This document shows, one piece after another, positions 43,862 through 52,345 of a DNA stretch of 64,000 bases. The notes beneath the pieces are model-generated. The model ran no database searches. It was not told where the DNA came from and saw only the letters and a list, made by a program, of their open reading frames with translations. Numbering within the stretch: position 1 is the first letter of the stretch; the number at the start of each line of letters is the position of its first letter. The position numbers were made by a program, and so were the translations under genes. Source of the stretch: Mesorhizobium sp. (GTDB lineage Bacteria; Pseudomonadota; Alphaproteobacteria; Rhizobiales; Rhizobiaceae); the NCBI RefSeq assembly GCF_017306545.1, contig NZ_JAFKID010000020.1:24615-88614 (forward strand), written 5' to 3'.

Positions 43862-44827
43862 TTATTTCTTGATGCCCGGCAGCTTCGCGTAAATCTCGCC
43901 GACGATGCCGCGCCGGAACAGAAGCACGCAGATCATGAAGATCAGGCCGGTGGCGATGGTGACGGGAAAGCCGGAGGTCGCCAACGTGTTTTGCAGCGTC
44001 ACTACCAGGGTCGCGCCGACGGCGGGGCCGATCATGGTGCCGATGCCGCCGAGCAGCGTCATCAGGATGACTTCGCCCGACATCTGCCAGGTGACGTCGG
44101 TGAGCGTCGCGAACTGGAAGACGATCGCCTTGGTGGCGCCGGCCAAGCCCGCAAGGGCGGCCGACATGACGAAGGCGGCCAGCTTGTAGTTGGCGACCGA
44201 GTAGCCGAGCGAGACGGCGCGGTTCTCGTTCTCGCGGATCGAGCGCAGGATCATGCCGAAGGGCGAGTTGACGATGCGCCAGATGGCGAACAGGCCGATC
44301 AGGAAGATGGCGGCGACGGTGTAATAGATGTTGAGCGGCTGGGAAAGATCGACGAGGCCGAACAGATGGCCGCGCGGCACGCCCTGGATGCCGTCCTCGC
44401 CGCGCGTGAAGGGTGCCTGCACGCAGAAGAAGAAGAACATCTGCGCCAGCGCCAGCGTGATCATGGCGAAGTAGATGCCCTGCCGGCGGATGGCGAAAAA
44501 GCCCATGACGAGGCCGAGCAGCGCAGCGCCGACGGTGCCGAGCAGGATGCCGGCCTCCGGCGTCCAGCCCCAGTCCTTGACGGCGTGGGCGCAGAAATAG
44601 GCGGCGCCGCCGAAAAAGGCGGCATGGCCGAAGGAGAGCAGCCCGGTATAGCCGAGCAGCAGGTTGAAGGCGCAGGCGAACAGCGCGAAGCACATGATCT
44701 TCATGAGGAAGATCGGGTAGAGGAAGAAGGGGGCCGCGAGCAGCCCGGCGACGCCGAGCCCGACCAGCAGCCATTCCAGCCTGGCCGTCGCGCTTGCCTG
44801 TCGCGCTGTCGCGCCGAGATCGGTCAT
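43862..44827 (-). CDS. Branched-chain amino acid-type ABC transporter permease (LivM)
   Basis: A 321-residue LivM permease. The motif FNLLLGYTGLLSFGHAAFFGGAAYF lies near residue 55, and IRENENRAVSLGYSVANYKLAAF forms the coupling loop. A second long frame overlapping it (43833-44774) lacks a permease pattern and is a shadow. It starts one base after the LivH stop. Confidence 0.93.
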   Translation of the reverse strand: MTDLGATARQASATARLEWLLVGLGVAGLLAAPFFLYPIFLMKIMCFALFACAFNLLLGYTGLLSFGHAAFFGGAAYFCAHAVKDWGWTPEAGILLGTVGAALLGLVMGFFAIRRQGIYFAMITLALAQMFFFFCVQAPFTRGEDGIQGVPRGHLFGLVDLSQPLNIYYTVAAIFLIGLFAIWRIVNSPFGMILRSIRENENRAVSLGYSVANYKLAAFVMSAALAGLAGATKAIVFQFATLTDVTWQMSGEVILMTLLGGIGTMIGPAVGATLVVTLQNTLATSGFPVTIATGLIFMICVLLFRRGIVGEIYAKLPGIKK

Positions 44828-44828
44828 G

Positions 44829-45716
44829 TCAGGCGTCCTTTCCGAACAGGCCGGCGGGGCGCACCAGAAGCACGATCGCCATGATGACGAAGACGACGAT
44901 GTTGGACGCTTCGGGATAGAAGACTTTGGTGAGGCCTTCGGCGAGGCCGAGAACGTAGCCGGTGATGACGGCGCCGAGGATCGAGCCCATGCCGCCGACG
45001 ACGACCACGGCGAAGACGACGATGATGAGGTCCGAGCCCATCAGCGGGCTGACCTGGTAGACCGGCGCGGCGAGGATGCCGGCGAGCCCGGCGAGCGCCG
45101 AGCCCAGGCCGTAGGTGAGGGTCAAGAGCACCGGCACGTTGACGCCGAAGGCCTGTACCAGTTTGGGGTTTTCCGTCGCCGCGCGCAGATAGGCGCCGAG
45201 CTTCGTCTTTTCGATGGCGAGCCATGTGCCGAGGCAGACGACCAGCGACGACACCACGACCCAGCCGCGATAGTTGGGCAGGAACATGAAGCCGAGATTG
45301 GTGCCGCCGGAAAGCGCATCCGGCGCCGCATAGGGCTGGCCGGAGACGCCGTAACAGTAGCGGAAGACGCCTTCGATGACGAGGGCGAGGCCGAAGGTGA
45401 ACAGAAGGCCGTAGAGCGGATCGAGGCTGTAGAGGCGCGACAGCATGGTGCGCTCGACCACCATGCCGACCACGCCGACGACCAGCGGCGCCAGGACCAG
45501 CGCCGGCCAGTAGCCGATGTTCAGCCATTGCAGCAGGAGGAAGCCGACGAAGGCGCCGAACATGTACTGCGCGCCGTGGGCGAAGTTGATGATCTTGAGC
45601 ATGCCGAAGATGACGGCGAGGCCGAGGCTCAGCATGGCGTAGAAGGAGCCGTTGATCAGCCCCACGAGAAGCTGGCCGAGAAACGCCTGGAGCGGGATTC
45701 CGAAGATCATGGTCAT
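44829..45716 (-). CDS. Branched-chain amino acid-type ABC transporter permease (LivH)
   Basis: A 295-residue LivH permease with VIFGMLKIINFAHGAQYMFGAFVG near residue 34 and RAATENPKLVQAFGVNVPVLL in the coupling loop. The first codons (MTMIF) allow starts at 45716 or two codons later. It follows livF by 3 bases. Confidence 0.93.
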   Translation of the reverse strand: MTMIFGIPLQAFLGQLLVGLINGSFYAMLSLGLAVIFGMLKIINFAHGAQYMFGAFVGFLLLQWLNIGYWPALVLAPLVVGVVGMVVERTMLSRLYSLDPLYGLLFTFGLALVIEGVFRYCYGVSGQPYAAPDALSGGTNLGFMFLPNYRGWVVVSSLVVCLGTWLAIEKTKLGAYLRAATENPKLVQAFGVNVPVLLTLTYGLGSALAGLAGILAAPVYQVSPLMGSDLIIVVFAVVVVGGMGSILGAVITGYVLGLAEGLTKVFYPEASNIVVFVIMAIVLLVRPAGLFGKDA

Positions 45717-45719
45717 CGC

Positions 45720-46424
45720 CTACACCCCCAGCACTTCGCCGAGCAGCGCCATGCGCTGATCGAGTTCACCCACCGGGAAGCTGGCGGTGATCTTGCCGTG
45801 CTCCATCAGGTAGAAGCGGTCGGCGATGCGGCGGGCGAAGCGGAAGTTCTGCTCCACCAGCAGGATCGTCATGCCGCGCGCCTTGAGTTCGGCCAGCACT
45901 TCGCCGATGCGCTGCACGATCACCGGCGCAAGTCCTTCGGTCGGCTCGTCGAGCAGCAGCATCTTGACGCCGGTGCGCAGCATGCGGGCCATCGCCAGCA
46001 TCTGCTGCTCGCCGCCGGACAGTTTCGTTCCCTGGCTGTTGCGGCGCGTCTTCAGGTTGGGGAACAGGGTGAAAATCTCGTCCAGGCTCATGCCACCGGG
46101 TGCCACGACCGGCGGCAGGTTGAGGTTTTCGTCCACCGAGAGCGTGGAGAAGATACCGCGTTCCTCCGGCACGAAGCCGAGGCCGGCGCGCGCCACATGA
46201 TGCAGCGGCATGTGCATCAGGTCGCGGCCGCCGAAGGTCGTGGTGCCTGTGCGCTTGCGGATCAGGCCCATGATGGCGCGCAGCGTCGTCGTCTTGCCGA
46301 CGCCGTTGCGGCCGAGCAGCGTCACCGTTTCGCCGGGGAAGACGTCGAGGTCGACGCCGTGCAAGGCGTGGCCTTCGCCATACCAGGCGTTGAGTCCCCG
46401 GAGGGCAAGCAGCGGCTCACTCAT
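45720..46424 (-). CDS. Branched-chain amino acid-type ABC transporter ATPase (LivF)
   Basis: A 234-residue ATPase with Walker [10 protein letters not shown] (38-46), FVPEERGIFSTLSVDENL Q-loop region, signature LSGGEQQMLAMARML and Walker [13 protein letters not shown]. It overlaps the LivG gene by 8 bases. Confidence 0.94.
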   Translation of the reverse strand: MSEPLLALRGLNAWYGEGHALHGVDLDVFPGETVTLLGRNGVGKTTTLRAIMGLIRKRTGTTTFGGRDLMHMPLHHVARAGLGFVPEERGIFSTLSVDENLNLPPVVAPGGMSLDEIFTLFPNLKTRRNSQGTKLSGGEQQMLAMARMLRTGVKMLLLDEPTEGLAPVIVQRIGEVLAELKARGMTILLVEQNFRFARRIADRFYLMEHGKITASFPVGELDQRMALLGEVLGV

Positions 46425-47217
46425 CTTCGGTCCCCATATAGGCGACCCGGACCCGCTCGTCGGTGCTGACGGTGGCGTAGTCGCCGGCGGCGAGGATTTT
46501 TCCGGCCTGCAAGACGGTGATCCAATCGCAGAGTTCCGATACCACGTCGAGATTGTGCTCGACCATCAGGATGGCGCGGTCGGCGGCGAGCGAGCGGATG
46601 ATGCCGGCGACCACGGCGACGTCCTCGTGGCCCATGCCGGCCATCGGCTCGTCGAGCAAAAGCACCTTGGGGTCGAGCGCCAGCGTGGTGGCGATCTCCA
46701 GCACGCGCTTGCGGCCGTAGGAGAGGTCGCCCGCCTGCCGGTGACGGGCCTCGGCGAGCCCGACCGTTTCAAGCAGCTCGAGCGCGTGCGGCGTCAGCGC
46801 ATCCAGCGCGCCCGCCGGTCGCCAGAACTGGGTGGCGAGCCCGTTCGGCCGCTGCAAGGCGACGCGCACGTTGTCGAGCACGGACAGGTGCGGGAAGATG
46901 GCCGAGATCTGGAACGACCGCACCAGCCCCATGCGCGCCACCTTGGCCGGCGGCGTACGGGTGATGTCCTGGCCGAGCAGTTCGATCCTGCCGCCGGTGG
47001 GCGGCAGGAACTTCGTCAGAAGGTTGAAGACCGTGGTCTTGCCGGCGCCGTTGGGACCGATCAGCGCATGGATCTTGCCGTGGCGCACGTCGAGATCGAC
47101 GCCGCCGACCGCGACGAAGCCAGCGAACTCCTTGCGCAAGCCGCGGGCGGACAACACCACCCGCGCCTCTGCATCGGTCTTTTCAGGCGCCGCGGTCACG
47201 GCCGCCGCCGCCGTCAC
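46417..47217 (-). CDS. Branched-chain amino acid-type ABC transporter ATPase (LivG)
   Basis: A 266-residue ATPase with Walker A GPNGAGKTT (54-62), RSFQISAIFPHLSV Q-loop region, Walker B LLLDEPMAGMG and the signature variant LSYGRKRVLEIA. LSYG is common in LivG proteins. A polar, Ala-rich stretch of about 20 residues precedes the domain. It overlaps the binding-protein gene by 4 bases, unlike the other importers here, which have a hairpin gap. Confidence 0.93.
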   Translation of the reverse strand: MTAAAAVTAAPEKTDAEARVVLSARGLRKEFAGFVAVGGVDLDVRHGKIHALIGPNGAGKTTVFNLLTKFLPPTGGRIELLGQDITRTPPAKVARMGLVRSFQISAIFPHLSVLDNVRVALQRPNGLATQFWRPAGALDALTPHALELLETVGLAEARHRQAGDLSYGRKRVLEIATTLALDPKVLLLDEPMAGMGHEDVAVVAGIIRSLAADRAILMVEHNLDVVSELCDWITVLQAGKILAAGDYATVSTDERVRVAYMGTEDE

Positions 47218-48425
47218 TTAGCGGCGGAGAGTGGACAGCCGCTCTTGTCGGCCGGCAGGAAGGCCTCGTTACCGGGAATGGTGGCAAGATAGGTGTAGTA
47301 GTCCCAATCCTTCTTGCTCTCTTCCGGCTTCTTGACTTGGAACAGATACATGTCGTGCACCATGTTGCCGTCCGCCTGGACCTTGCCGTTCTGGGTGAAG
47401 ACGTCGTTCACCGGCATTTCATGCAGTTCCTTGGCGACGGCTTCCGTCTCGTCGGTGCCGGCCTTGTCGATCGCCTTCAGATATTGCAGCACCGCCGAAT
47501 AGGTGCCGACCTGGATCATGTTCGGCATGCGGTTGGTGCGCTTGAAGAAGCGTTCGGCGAATTCGCGGTTCTTGTCGTTCTGGTCCCAGTACCAGCCTTC
47601 GGTCAGCACCACGCCCTGCGCCGCCTTGAGGCCGAGGCCGTGGACTTCGGCCAGCGTGAACAAGAGGGCCGCGAGGCGCTGGCCGCCGGAAACGATGCCG
47701 AACTCGGCCGCCTGCTTGATCGAATTCGAGGTGTCGAGGCCGGCGTTGGCGAGGCCGACGATCTTGGCGCCGGACGACTGCGCTTGAAGCAGGAAGGACG
47801 AATAGTCGGTGGCGCCGAGCGGGTAGCGCACGTCACCCAGAACCTTGCCGCCTTTCTCCTTGACGAAATTGGCCGTCTGTTCCTCCAGCGAATGGCCGAA
47901 GGCATAATCGACGGTGATGAAGAACCAGCTGTCGCCGCCCTGCTTGACCAGCGCGCCGCCGGTGCCGACGGCCTGCGAATGGGTGTCGTAGGCCCAGTGG
48001 AAGCCGTACGGCGAGCACGCCTTGCCGGTCAGGTCGGTGGTCGCCGCGCCGGTGACGATGTCGATCTTCTTCTTTTCCTTGGAGATGCCCTGCACGGCCA
48101 GTGCCACCGATGAGGTGGTCAGTTCCATGATGGCGTCGACCTGCTCGGTGTCGTACCACTGGCGGGCGATGTTGGAGGCGATGTCGGGCTTGTTCTGATG
48201 GTCGGCGTCGACGATCTCGATCGGCGCGCCCTGGACCTTGCCGCCGAAATCCTCCACCGCCATCTTGGCGGCCTCGACCGACCACTTGCCGCCGAAGTCG
48301 GCATAGACGCCGGACTGGTCGTTGAGGATTCCGATCTTGACCTTGCCGTCCGAAATCTCGCCGGCTGCGGCGGGGATGACGGTAGCGGCAAGCAACGCCG
48401 CCGAAACGAGGGGCAACAATTTCAC
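47214..48425 (-). CDS. Branched-chain amino acid-type ABC transporter substrate-binding protein
   Basis: A 403-residue periplasmic protein with a Sec signal peptide (MKLLPLVSAALLAATVIPAAAG). The mature start ISDGKVKIGILNDQSGVYADFGGKWSVEAAKMAVEDFGG is typical of the family. It is the first gene of the minus-strand unit with LivG, F, H, M, the GMC oxidoreductase and the amidase, and diverges from a LysR gene. It is the only binding-protein gene in the window without a hairpin after it. The ligand is unknown. Confidence 0.92.
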   Translation of the reverse strand: MKLLPLVSAALLAATVIPAAAGEISDGKVKIGILNDQSGVYADFGGKWSVEAAKMAVEDFGGKVQGAPIEIVDADHQNKPDIASNIARQWYDTEQVDAIMELTTSSVALAVQGISKEKKKIDIVTGAATTDLTGKACSPYGFHWAYDTHSQAVGTGGALVKQGGDSWFFITVDYAFGHSLEEQTANFVKEKGGKVLGDVRYPLGATDYSSFLLQAQSSGAKIVGLANAGLDTSNSIKQAAEFGIVSGGQRLAALLFTLAEVHGLGLKAAQGVVLTEGWYWDQNDKNREFAERFFKRTNRMPNMIQVGTYSAVLQYLKAIDKAGTDETEAVAKELHEMPVNDVFTQNGKVQADGNMVHDMYLFQVKKPEESKKDWDYYTYLATIPGNEAFLPADKSGCPLSAAK

Positions 48426-48617
48426 TGGTGGTTCCTCCCTTATGGTCAGCCTTCCCTGAGCGGAGACTGGCTGCGACGGCTCTGACGTGGCCGACCGACT
48501 TCTTCGGATCGCGGGACGCTCCTCCGCGTCCCCGGTGCAAAATCACACGAGCGCAATCGCGCTGAAATCTGCACGCGGGCAAAGCGTAACATTGACCCGG
48601 CAAGGCGAGAACAGTTA

Positions 48618-48642
48618 TTTTTGTACAAGTTCCGTACGAAAA
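48618..48642. promoter_or_regulatory. Candidate LysR operator in the divergent region
   Basis: TTTTTGTAC and GTACGAAAA form an imperfect inverted repeat (8 of 9 positions) with a 7-base spacer. It lies 59 bases before the LysR start and about 190 bases before the divergent binding-protein gene. LysR proteins usually bind such interrupted dyads; the pairing is inference. The rest of 48426-48701 shows no gene. Confidence 0.4.
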
Positions 48643-48701
48643 CGCACGGAAAACCATGAGCGGGGAACCACAATGCTCGATGCAGCGAGCGGCACGACCT
48701 G

Positions 48702-49655
48702 ATGCGCCGCTTCACATGGGACGACCTGCAATTCTTCCTCGCCGTGGCGCGCAGCGGCCAACTCGCCAGCGCGGCCCGCCAGTTGCGCACCAACCATGCC
48801 ACCGTCTCGCGCCGCATCGACCGGCTGGAGCAGGCGTTGTCGGCCAAGCTGTTCGAGCGCAACCCGCGCGGCTACATGCTGACCGCCATCGGCGAACGGC
48901 TGGTGCAGTCGGCCGAGCAGATCGAGCGCGAGGCGGCCAATTTCCGCAACGAGGCGGCCAGCGGCGCCTCGCAGATGACGGGCGTGCTGCGCCTGTCGTC
49001 GCTGGAAGGGTTCGGTTCCTATTTCCTTGCGGACCGGCTGCCGCGCTTCACGCAAGCGCATGCCAATCTGTCGATCGAGCTTGTCACCATCCAGCAGATC
49101 GTGTCGCTGTCGCGGCGCGAAGCCGACATGTCGATCACGCTGACCTCGCCGCGCACCGATTTCTATCACTACGAGAAGATCACCACCTACCGGCTGTTCG
49201 TCTACGGCACGCGCGCCTATCTCGACGCCCATCCGCCGATCGCCAAGCGCGAGGACCTGCTGTCGCATCGCATGATCGGCTACATCGAGGACATGATCTT
49301 CACGCCGGGCCTGGACTATCACCGGGAAATCCTGCCCGGCCTGCGCGCCAGCTACCAGAGTTCCTCCATCCATGCCCAGCTTCGCGCCACGTTGAAGGGC
49401 GTCGGCCTGTGCGTGCTGCCACACTTCATGGCGGCCGGGTTCGACGAACTGGTGCCGGTGCTGGAACGCGACATTTGCCTGGAGCGCGACTACTGGTGCG
49501 TCAGCCATCGCGACCTGTCGGCGGCGCCGCGCATCCGCGCGCTGGCCGAGTTCGTGCGGACGGAAGCCAAGCAGGCCGAGCAGCTTTTCCTGGCCGACCA
49601 CCTGGTCGGCCGTGGCCGGGACGAGGTTCTTGCCGCAAGCCCGGCGGCCTCATAG
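48702..49655 (+). CDS. LysR-family transcriptional regulator
   Basis: A 317-residue LysR regulator. The N-terminal winged helix (about 5-65: FTWDDLQFFLAVARSGQLASAARQLRTNHATVSRRIDRLEQALSAKLFER) is followed by a substrate-binding-like effector domain (about 95-295). It diverges from the Liv/GMC/amidase unit and is the likely regulator of it. The ribosome site is weak. Confidence 0.92.
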   Translation: MRRFTWDDLQFFLAVARSGQLASAARQLRTNHATVSRRIDRLEQALSAKLFERNPRGYMLTAIGERLVQSAEQIEREAANFRNEAASGASQMTGVLRLSSLEGFGSYFLADRLPRFTQAHANLSIELVTIQQIVSLSRREADMSITLTSPRTDFYHYEKITTYRLFVYGTRAYLDAHPPIAKREDLLSHRMIGYIEDMIFTPGLDYHREILPGLRASYQSSSIHAQLRATLKGVGLCVLPHFMAAGFDELVPVLERDICLERDYWCVSHRDLSAAPRIRALAEFVRTEAKQAEQLFLADHLVGRGRDEVLAASPAAS

Positions 49656-49687
49656 ATGAGGGGCTTTGTTGCGGGCGGAACCACGCA

Positions 49688-50572
49688 ATGCAGCTACGTC
49701 ACCTGAGGACTTTCTCGGCCGTTGCCGAGACGCTGAATTTCACCCGCGCGGGCGAGCGCATCCATCTGGCGCAATCGAGCGTGACCGAGCAGATACAGGC
49801 GCTGGAAAGCGACCTCGGCGTCGCGCTTTTCGACCGGTCGCGCCGGCGCCTGGCGCTCACGCCCGCCGGAGAACGGCTGGCCTTCTATGCCGCCGAGATG
49901 CTGAGGCTTGCGGGCGAGGCCCGCTCGGCGGTCGTCGAGGCCGCCGGCACCGTTTCGGGAAAGCTTGTCGTCGGCGGGCTTGAGACACTTTGCGCGACGC
50001 GGCTGCCTCGGCTGCTCGCCACGTTCCATCGTCTTCATCCGGCGGTCGAACTGACGCTGGAGACGGCCGACAGCGGGTCGCTGCACAGCGGCGTTAAAAG
50101 CGGCGACCTCGATGTCGGGTTTTTCTTCGGCGATGCGCGAGACGGTTCCAACTTCCGCAGCGAGGCGGTGGCGCGGGACGAACTGATGGTCATGCTGCCG
50201 CCGAACCATCGGCTGGTCGGGCACGGTGAAATCGAGCCGGCGGATCTTGCCAGCGAGGCGTTCCTGGTGACGCGACCGGGCTGTATCTATCGCCGCCTGT
50301 TCGACGAGGCGTTTGCCGACAGCCCTTCCGGCCGACCGAAGCTGGTCGGCGAGTTCGCCAGCATCGGCTCGATACGCGGCCTCGTTCATGCCGGCCTCGG
50401 CTGCGCGCTGGCGCCCCGGACCGCGCTGGAGGGCGGGCCGGACGGCCTTGCCGCCGTTCCATGGGTCGGCCGGCAGCGGTCCGCGCCCGTCACCATGCTG
50501 TGGCGCGGCGGCAGGCCAGCCGCCGCGACCGCCGCCTTCCTGGCGGTGGCCAGGAAGGATTTCGGCGCTTAG
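49688..50572 (+). CDS. LysR-family transcriptional regulator
   Basis: A 294-residue LysR regulator with winged helix at about 1-60 (MQLRHLRTFSAVAETLNFTRAGERIHLAQSSVTEQIQALE) and effector domain at about 90-290. It lies 32 bases after the first LysR gene, but the two proteins differ clearly in the helix-turn-helix and effector parts, so they are not a recent duplication. It is convergent with the SDR gene, across a terminator-like hairpin. Confidence 0.92.
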   Translation: MQLRHLRTFSAVAETLNFTRAGERIHLAQSSVTEQIQALESDLGVALFDRSRRRLALTPAGERLAFYAAEMLRLAGEARSAVVEAAGTVSGKLVVGGLETLCATRLPRLLATFHRLHPAVELTLETADSGSLHSGVKSGDLDVGFFFGDARDGSNFRSEAVARDELMVMLPPNHRLVGHGEIEPADLASEAFLVTRPGCIYRRLFDEAFADSPSGRPKLVGEFASIGSIRGLVHAGLGCALAPRTALEGGPDGLAAVPWVGRQRSAPVTMLWRGGRPAAATAAFLAVARKDFGA

Positions 50573-50616
50573 AACGGTTCCTGCTCAAATAGAATTGGCG
50601 GACCGGCAGAACCGTT
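50573..50616. terminator. Bidirectional terminator-like inverted repeat
   Basis: AACGGTTC (50573-50580) pairs with GAACCGTT (50609-50616). With a one-base bulge the pairing extends through TGC/GCA. It begins on the base after the LysR stop and lies before the convergent SDR stop. Confidence 0.6.
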
Positions 50617-50638
50617 TCACGCCTTTGCGAGAAAGGCT

Positions 50639-51373
50639 TCAGACGAGGCGCTGGCCGCCATCGACATGGACGACCGTGCCGGAGATGAAGCCGTTGTACA
50701 TAACGGCCTCGATGGCTTGCGCGATGTCCTCGGCCTTGCCGGCCCGTCCGACCGGAAGCCGCTTTGCCATTCCCTCCAGAACCGCTGCCTTGCCGTCGCC
50801 GGCGACCTGTTGCCAGATCGGCGTGTCGACCCATCCGGGCGAGATCGCGTTGACGCGGACGGGTGCCAGTTCGAGCGCGAGCGCGTAGACGAGCGATTCG
50901 ATCGCCCCGTTGACCGCCGCCACGACCGAGCCGCGCGGCGCCGGCCGATAGGCGGCGATGCCGGAGGTGAAGGTGATCGAGCCGGATGCCTTCAGGCGAG
51001 GCGCGCCATGTTTGGCAAGCAGGATCGGCGCGACGACTTTCGAATCGATGACCCGGCGCGCCGTCGCCATGTCCATTTCCGGCAGCAGCACGTAGACGCC
51101 GCTGACGTCGGCCGCCGTCGAGACGATGTGGTCGAGGTCGTCGGTCGAGCGGAACAGCCGTTCGACCTCGGCTTCCAGAGTTATGTCGGCCGCGATCGTC
51201 CGCAGACCGGCCGGATTGCCAAGCAGGCCGCGCGCCTGGTCCAGCCGCTCGGTCGAGCGGCCGGCTATGGTGACGTTGTTTCCGCGCTCCAGCACTTGCC
51301 GGGCGAGCGCCAGTCCCATCCCCGAACTGCCGCCGACGATGAGAACGTGTTGTTGCTTGGTTTTCGCTGACAT
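50639..51373 (-). CDS. Short-chain dehydrogenase/reductase-like protein lacking catalytic Tyr/Lys
   Basis: A 244-residue classical SDR fold. The cofactor motif GGSSGMG lies at 14-20, NAISPGWVDTP near 175-185, and Ser137 sits in TFTSG. The position of the catalytic YxxSK, expected at about 151-155, reads VAAVN, so the Tyr and Lys are replaced by Val151 and Asn155. It may bind NAD(P) without normal oxidoreductase chemistry, or use a different mechanism. The start at 51373 has AAGGAGA 7 bases upstream. The 231 bases before it (51374-51604) show no clear gene. Confidence 0.88.
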   Translation of the reverse strand: MSAKTKQQHVLIVGGSSGMGLALARQVLERGNNVTIAGRSTERLDQARGLLGNPAGLRTIAADITLEAEVERLFRSTDDLDHIVSTAADVSGVYVLLPEMDMATARRVIDSKVVAPILLAKHGAPRLKASGSITFTSGIAAYRPAPRGSVVAAVNGAIESLVYALALELAPVRVNAISPGWVDTPIWQQVAGDGKAAVLEGMAKRLPVGRAGKAEDIAQAIEAVMYNGFISGTVVHVDGGQRLV

Positions 51374-51604
51374 GATCCGTCTCCTTGGTTGCGCAAGCAA
51401 GGCGCAAAGGCCTCGGCGAGAGGTCTAGGAGGGAGAGGACGGAAGGGGAAACGGGAAGATACGATTGCCACCATCGGAAAAACCGATGATGCGCGGCGTC
51501 AGATTTCAGTTATGAGCGGTTTGCCTGCGGTGGCCCCGCCGCTGCTCCGCGGCGAGGCTATCCGGCCGGTCTGGGGACCGCCACCTGTCAGGGTCGCAGC
51601 GGCG

Positions 51605-52045
51605 TCAGTTGCCGGCGGCTTTTGCGAGAAGGCCGGCCATCACGGTCTTGGCCTTGCCGGGCAGCTTGGCCGCCTTGGCCTGCTCGAGATTGACCGGCTT
51701 GCCGGCGACGATCAAGGCGACCATGCCCATGCCGAAATGCGGCACGCATTTGACGCCGTAGACGCCTTCCTTGTCGAGCGTGATGGTGATCGGCTTGCTG
51801 ATCTGGCCCTTGAAGGACTGCGCGCCCTCGGGAAGCATGCCGTCGATACTGGCGGCGTCGTGTCCCTTGTCGGTCGGCACGAACGTCACCGTGTCGCCGG
51901 GAGCGGCCTGGACGAAGTTCGGCTCGAAGACCATCACGCCCTGTGCGCCCTTGTTGAGCATCTGCACCTGATGGTCGGCCGCGTAGGCGGCACCGCTCAT
52001 CATCATGGCCGCGAAGGCTGCTGCGGCGAAGCTTACATATCTCAT
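51605..52045 (-). CDS. Pseudoazurin (type I copper protein)
   Basis: A 146-residue periplasmic cupredoxin with a signal peptide (cut near AAYA-AD). The four copper ligands are in standard pseudoazurin spacing: His62, Cys100, His103 and Met108 (CVPHFGMGM). Pseudoazurin carries electrons to nitrite reductase and related enzymes in denitrifiers; no such reductase is in the window. The ATG at 52045 has AAAGG 7 bases upstream. A FNR/NnrR-type box lies about 76 bases upstream. Gene symbols such as azu or paz are used in different species. Confidence 0.95.
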   Translation of the reverse strand: MRYVSFAAAAFAAMMMSGAAYAADHQVQMLNKGAQGVMVFEPNFVQAAPGDTVTFVPTDKGHDAASIDGMLPEGAQSFKGQISKPITITLDKEGVYGVKCVPHFGMGMVALIVAGKPVNLEQAKAAKLPGKAKTVMAGLLAKAAGN

Positions 52046-52345
52046 TGTCGTGCCTTTCTGCGTTGCAACAATCCGTTGCTGCGCCGCTTCTAGAGCGGAC
52101 TTGCTACGTCCACTTTGCGCTGGCGCAAACTGCGCGACCGCGGCCGAATTTCCGTCGATCCCGATCGCGCGTTCATCCTTCCGCCTCTGCGCGGAAAAGG
52201 CCAATGAGCCATGTGGTCGCGGTCAGGGCAGCGCGAGGCGGGTGCACGGCTCGAAATTTGCCTTCGCCGCATTCCGAGCGGCGATGCGGCGCGATCCCCG
52301 CGAGTGGACACCGGGCGATCACGCCGATGCCGAAAAAGGCCGGAA
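52046..52345. other. 300-base region between pseudoazurin and the small membrane-protein gene
   Basis: It contains the FNR/NnrR-like box (52115-52128) and a possible -10 (TCTAGA, 52089-52094) for the pseudoazurin gene. The remainder, about 52150-52345, has no gene I can support. Confidence 0.5.
52115..52128. promoter_or_regulatory. FNR/NnrR-type box upstream of pseudoazurin
   Basis: TTGCG-CTGG-CGCAA is a perfect dyad of 5-bp arms with 4-base spacing, extended by T and A on the outside. It fits the TTGCG-N4-CNCAA form of NnrR/FNR-like sites that control denitrification genes in alphaproteobacteria. A -10-like TCTAGA sits 30 bases downstream from centre to centre, as expected for a class II activator at -41.5. 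Confidence 0.6.

Noticed and set aside
48702-50572. Recent tandem duplication of LysR genes
   Set aside because: The two proteins differ throughout, including in the recognition helix, so they are neighbours but not recent copies.
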